Under the pieces are notes generated by a model, which had not been told where the DNA came from, did not search any database, and worked only from the letters and a program-made list of their open reading frames with translations. This document shows, one piece after another, positions 6,456 through 9,328 of a stretch of 9,328 nt of DNA. The stretch lies in NCBI GenBank assembly GCA_007133715.1, contig SLMF01000354.1, positions 1-9,328 of the forward strand, written 5' to 3'. Every line of letters starts with the position of its first letter. The stretch's first letter is position 1. This DNA is from Planctomycetaceae bacterium. Its GTDB lineage: Bacteria; Planctomycetota; Planctomycetia; Pirellulales; Pirellulaceae. The position numbers and the translations under genes were made by a program.

Positions 6456-6582
6456 AAGTTCGCTCCTGCGAAAGGGAGGGAAATCCGTTCTACGAAAAAG
6501 CTGCCCGCGGCGGTATCGAACGTGCTGGGCCAGCGAAGGCACCGACAGACGACGTTCCGCGGCCGGTTGCCCCGCCCGAGCG

Positions 6583-7608
6583 TCAGGCGAGTGCTTCGGG
6601 CAGCCCGTCGGGCAGGGGCAACACGCCGTTGATCACGTTGGGAATCGGTTGGCCGCAGAGGGCGCGGCGGCAAGCCAGGGCGCCTTTGGTGCGCATCTCG
6701 AGCAAACCTTCCTCGCAGTAGAACGCGATATGCGGGTTGATGATCACCCGCTCGTGAGCCGGATGCTGGGGATCGCGCCAGGCGGCGACCAAGGGGTTCG
6801 TGTCGTCGGCCGGTTCCTGTTCGAGCACATCGATCGCGGCCCCGGCCAGTTGCCCGGATTCGATGGCGGCCACCACCGCTGCGGCCTGTACCACACCGCC
6901 CCGCGCCGTGTTGACCAGGTACGAGGACGGGGGCAGGCGGTCGAGCGCCCGCGCATTGACCAAGTGACGCGTTTCCGAAGTCAAGGGGCAATGCAGACTG
7001 AGCACCCGGGCCTGTTCCAGCAGTTCTTCGAGACGGTCGGCGCGGGTCAGCCCCAACGACTTATCGTAACCCGACGGCTTGTAAGGGTCATAATACCACA
7101 CCTGCATGCCCAGCGACTTGGCACGCAACGCGGTGGCCGTGCCGATCCGGCCCAGCCCCACAATGCCGAACGTGCGGCCTCGCAAACGATGCAGCGGCTT
7201 GGGGATGTCGGCCGACCAGGGTCCGCGACGATCTCGCAAATGTACGTTTGCGCGGGAAAAACCGCGAGTCAGGGCCAGGGTCAAGCCGATCGCCGAATCG
7301 GCCACCTCCTCCGTCCCGTAGTCCGGAATGTTGGCCACCGGGATCCCCCGCTGGGCAGCATAAGCCCAGTCCACATTGTCGTAGCCCACCCCGCAACGAA
7401 TGATCAACCGGCAACGCTGCAGCCGGGCAATCGTCTGGCGAGTCAGCTGCAGCTCGTGGTACATCATCAGGGCATCGGCGTCTTCGACCCGTCCGATCAG
7501 GCCGTCTTCGTGACACGCATTCAGCGCTTGGACCTCGGCGATCGGCTCGAGCACTGCCAATTCGGGTGCCAGATCATCGTTCAAAAAATCCGTGATGACA
7601 ACTTTCAT
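6583..7608 (-). CDS. CtBP-like D-isomer-specific 2-hydroxyacid dehydrogenase
   Basis: Enzymes of this superfamily reduce 2-keto acids to D-2-hydroxyacids, or the reverse, with NAD(H). The 341-residue product has the split catalytic domain and a central Rossmann domain. The motif GLGRIG (G151, G153, G156) binds the dinucleotide, and D174 in YYDP at the next strand end favours NAD over NADP. The catalytic triad is complete: R236 in NTARGG, E265 in EQEP and H293 in NPHIAFY. IIRCGVGYDNVD and IPDYGTEEVADSAIG are typical of the CtBP/phosphoglycerate dehydrogenase branch. There is no C-terminal ACT domain, so it is not a long SerA. Its substrate is unknown; a serine-pathway role beside cysK is only an inference. 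The ATG at 7608 begins the conserved strand MKVVITDF. No strong Shine-Dalgarno is seen, perhaps because of translational coupling to the chelatase gene ending 32 bp upstream. Confidence 0.92.
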   Translation of the reverse strand: MKVVITDFLNDDLAPELAVLEPIAEVQALNACHEDGLIGRVEDADALMMYHELQLTRQTIARLQRCRLIIRCGVGYDNVDWAYAAQRGIPVANIPDYGTEEVADSAIGLTLALTRGFSRANVHLRDRRGPWSADIPKPLHRLRGRTFGIVGLGRIGTATALRAKSLGMQVWYYDPYKPSGYDKSLGLTRADRLEELLEQARVLSLHCPLTSETRHLVNARALDRLPPSSYLVNTARGGVVQAAAVVAAIESGQLAGAAIDVLEQEPADDTNPLVAAWRDPQHPAHERVIINPHIAFYCEEGLLEMRTKGALACRRALCGQPIPNVINGVLPLPDGLPEALA

Positions 7609-7640
7609 AAGCACGCTGATTCGCTCGTGTGAGTTGGCGG

Positions 7641-8111
7641 CTAAGCATCCTCGTCGCCGTCGGCCGGCACGGCGCAGTCGTCGTGGTACTGGCACACATC
7701 ACACGCATCCTCGTGACCTTGGACACGTTGCAAGCACCGGGCGATGCGCTGCTGCATGATCTCGGCCATCAGGGGGTGCAGACCCAGGGGGGCGGTGACC
7801 AGGAAGGGTACGTCGGGGTGCCGGGCGGCGGCGGCGGCGGCCAGCGCGGGCACGTCCCGCCTCCAATGCCGTCCTGGAAGTAAGAAATAGGGGTGAATTA
7901 CCACCATCTTAGCACCCCGCGACACGCAGCGGTCGAAAGCCTCGGCGATCGTCGGTTCGGCCAAGTCCATGTGGGCCGGTTCGACAATCGCATAGCCGCT
8001 CCGCTGGTGAAACAGCTCCGCCACCTCGACCAGCAGTGCGTTACTCTCCTCGCGACGCGAGCCATGGTCGACGACAATGACACCAATCTGATCGATCGCG
8101 GGCAGTTGCAT
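7641..8111 (-). CDS. Short CbiX/SirB-type sirohydrochlorin chelatase with cysteine-rich tail
   Basis: Proteins of this family insert Fe2+ or Co2+ into sirohydrochlorin, giving siroheme or a cobalamin precursor, in the cytosol. The 156-residue product is a single-domain (short) form. VIVVDHGSRREESN holds the active-site histidine H16. EPAHMDLAEPTI (from E44) and VIHPYFLLPGRHW (H73, H82) are the other conserved blocks of the metal-side pocket. After the last helix a tail of about 25 residues contains CDVCQYHDDC (C137, C140, C146 with H143), then an acidic end. The tail looks like a metal or Fe-S site. The start ATG at 8111 lies 6 bp after the cysK stop, and its Shine-Dalgarno-like GGAG lies at the end of cysK, so the two genes are almost certainly co-transcribed. 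Siroheme for sulfite reductase is the most coherent role beside cysK; a cobalt-chelatase role cannot be excluded. Confidence 0.9.
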   Translation of the reverse strand: MQLPAIDQIGVIVVDHGSRREESNALLVEVAELFHQRSGYAIVEPAHMDLAEPTIAEAFDRCVSRGAKMVVIHPYFLLPGRHWRRDVPALAAAAAARHPDVPFLVTAPLGLHPLMAEIMQQRIARCLQRVQGHEDACDVCQYHDDCAVPADGDEDA

Positions 8112-8117
8112 GCCGGG

Positions 8118-9059
8118 CTACTCCGCCAGTCCGCCGAATAAAGGCGTGGAAAGATACCGTTCGCCCAAGCTGCACATGATGGTCACGATGCGTTTGCCTT
8201 TGAATTCCGGCCGCGCGGCCACCTGGGCGGCCGCCCAGATGTTCGCCCCGCTGCTGATCCCGGCCACGATCCCCTCGTACATCGCCAGTCGCTTTCCCCA
8301 TTCGAACGACACTTCATCTTCAACTTGAATCACGTCATCGATCAGGGACGTATCCAGGTTTTTGGGAACGAAGCCGGCTCCGATACCTTGGATGCGATGT
8401 TTTCCCGGCGATCCGCCGCTGATCACGGGCGAATTCTTGGGCTCGACCGCAATCACCTTAAAGTCGGGGTTTTTGGCCTTGATGCAGCGTCCCACGCCGG
8501 TCAGGGTCCCCCCGGTACCGACCCCGGCCACGATGGCATCGATCTTTCCGCCGCTGTCCTGCCAGATTTCCTCACCGGTGGTCTGTTCGTGGATGTCGGG
8601 GTTGGCGGGATTTTCGAATTGTTGGGGCATCCAGGCGTTTTGTTGCCGCGCAACCAACTCGTGGGCCGTGTTGATGGCCCCTTTCATGCCCTCGGCCGCG
8701 GGGGTCAACACCAGATGGGCACCCATCGCTCGCAACAGCATCCGCCGCTCGACCGACATCGATTCGGGCATGGCCAGGGTCAGCCGATACTGTTTGGCGG
8801 CACAGACGAAGGCCAGGGCGATCCCCGTGTTCCCGCTGGTCGGCTCGATAATATGGGTATCGGGCTGGATCCGTCCGTCCCGTTCGGCAGCTTCGATCAT
8901 GGCGACGCCGATCCGGTCCTTCACGCTGTTCAGCGGGTTGAAGAACTCGCATTTGGCGAACACGGTCGCCTGATTTTCCGGAATCAACCGGTTGATGCGA
9001 ATCATCGGGGTATCGCCGATGGCGTGAGCGGCGTTATCAAAGGTCTTTCCGCGTGGCAT
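8118..9059 (-). CDS. cysK: Cysteine synthase (O-acetylserine sulfhydrylase)
   Basis: This PLP enzyme makes cysteine from O-acetylserine and sulfide in the cytosol. The 313-residue product has all expected parts. NSVKDR carries the PLP lysine K47. EPTSGNTG (72-79) is the substrate-binding loop. AGVGTGGTLTG (178-188) cradles the PLP phosphate. AGISSGAN includes the serine that contacts the pyridine nitrogen (S269 or S270). The closing MCSLGERYLST is typical of CysK. The length matches bacterial CysK (about 310), without the CBS pair of longer cystathionine beta-synthases. CysK and CysM are hard to separate by eye; the C-terminal segment fits CysK better. The ATG at 9059 is the first codon that gives a normal N-terminus (MPRGKTFDNAAHAIGDTPM). 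Its Shine-Dalgarno is weak, and the frame stays open for more than 85 codons upstream. It is the first recognised gene of the cysK-chelatase-dehydrogenase run. Confidence 0.95.
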   Translation of the reverse strand: MPRGKTFDNAAHAIGDTPMIRINRLIPENQATVFAKCEFFNPLNSVKDRIGVAMIEAAERDGRIQPDTHIIEPTSGNTGIALAFVCAAKQYRLTLAMPESMSVERRMLLRAMGAHLVLTPAAEGMKGAINTAHELVARQQNAWMPQQFENPANPDIHEQTTGEEIWQDSGGKIDAIVAGVGTGGTLTGVGRCIKAKNPDFKVIAVEPKNSPVISGGSPGKHRIQGIGAGFVPKNLDTSLIDDVIQVEDEVSFEWGKRLAMYEGIVAGISSGANIWAAAQVAARPEFKGKRIVTIMCSLGERYLSTPLFGGLAE

Positions 9060-9328
9060 GGGGCGTTCATCCGTCTTTCGAGGAAACCATCTACAACCAA
9101 AGAAGACGTCCGGAGCCGACGTGCGGCTGCGTCGAGGCGGCCGTATCGAAGCCGGACTTTCCCTCAAGATAACGCCTGAAACCGATTCGTGAAATGCCCG
9201 GCGGGCCGGATCCGCCCGTTCGCGACGACTGACATTGACCTTGCCATCGGGTCCCTCGATGCGCACCTCGCGCTTCTCGGCCCCGTAGCGGATCCAGCTA
9301 TCGGCCAGGCTGTGCGCCACGTGCCGGG
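9060..9328 (-). other. Open frame upstream of cysK reaching the window edge, partly coding-like
   Basis: In the cysK frame there is no stop between the cysK ATG and the right edge of the window. From the GTG at 9320, 26 of the first 30 codons end in G or C, and the translation (WIRYGAEKREVRIEGPDG) looks like real protein. In the next 30 codons only 16 end in G or C and the sequence loses protein character. This suggests the tail of another minus-strand gene whose proper end is blurred, or a decayed stop, followed by the cysK leader. I do not recognise the protein. Of the other two minus frames, one stops early and one reads as non-protein to a stop at 9175-9173. A true N-terminal extension of CysK is possible but less likely. 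Confidence 0.4.

Noticed and set aside
8325..9179. A 284-codon plus-strand frame opposite cysK
   Set aside because: It is the shadow of cysK; the minus strand carries all PLP-enzyme motifs.

Overview
The window is about 9.3 kb of GC-rich bacterial DNA and looks like a planctomycete chromosome, probably of the Pirellula/Rhodopirellula kind. This assignment is an inference. It rests on a Tat-exported Gfo/Idh/MocA oxidoreductase, a LamG-type domain fragment, a secreted redoxin with a CNHC centre, a CtBP-like dehydrogenase, loosely packed genes and high GC3. No rRNA, tRNA, CRISPR array, insertion sequence, phage gene or toxin/defence cassette was seen.

Left part, plus strand. The window opens inside the C-terminal half of a UDPGP-family nucleotidyltransferase (probably UTP-glucose-1-phosphate uridylyltransferase). 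A TTGACA-type promoter follows it directly and leads into a Gfo/Idh/MocA oxidoreductase with a twin-arginine signal. This gene carries an exact 20-bp tandem duplication inside its signal-peptide codons. The duplication puts the well-placed ATG (782, with a good Shine-Dalgarno) out of frame with the enzyme body. A hairpin-rich gap then leads to tyrS (tyrosyl-tRNA synthetase), which ends in a strong inverted repeat.

Middle part, minus strand. A secreted thioredoxin-like protein has its own TTGACA/TATAAC promoter. Downstream of it lies a 5'-truncated LamG domain, convergent with tyrS and probably a gene remnant. About 500 bp upstream of the redoxin promoter (5129-5621) holds no gene I can support.

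Right part, minus strand. In transcription order: cysK (cysteine synthase), 6 bp, a short CbiX/SirB-type chelatase with a cysteine-rich tail, 32 bp, a CtBP-like D-2-hydroxyacid dehydrogenase, 127 bp, and a membrane-anchored coiled-coil protein of unknown role. The first two, and perhaps the third, look like one operon. CysK makes cysteine from sulfide, and a sirohydrochlorin chelatase would supply siroheme for the sulfite reductase that makes sulfide, so the pairing fits assimilatory sulfur metabolism. Upstream of cysK an open, partly coding-like frame runs to the window edge without a stop.

I see no new multi-gene system. The most notable point is the duplication in the oxidoreductase signal region, which leaves a T TTT TTA slippery heptamer in the correct phase for a -1 shift back into the enzyme frame.
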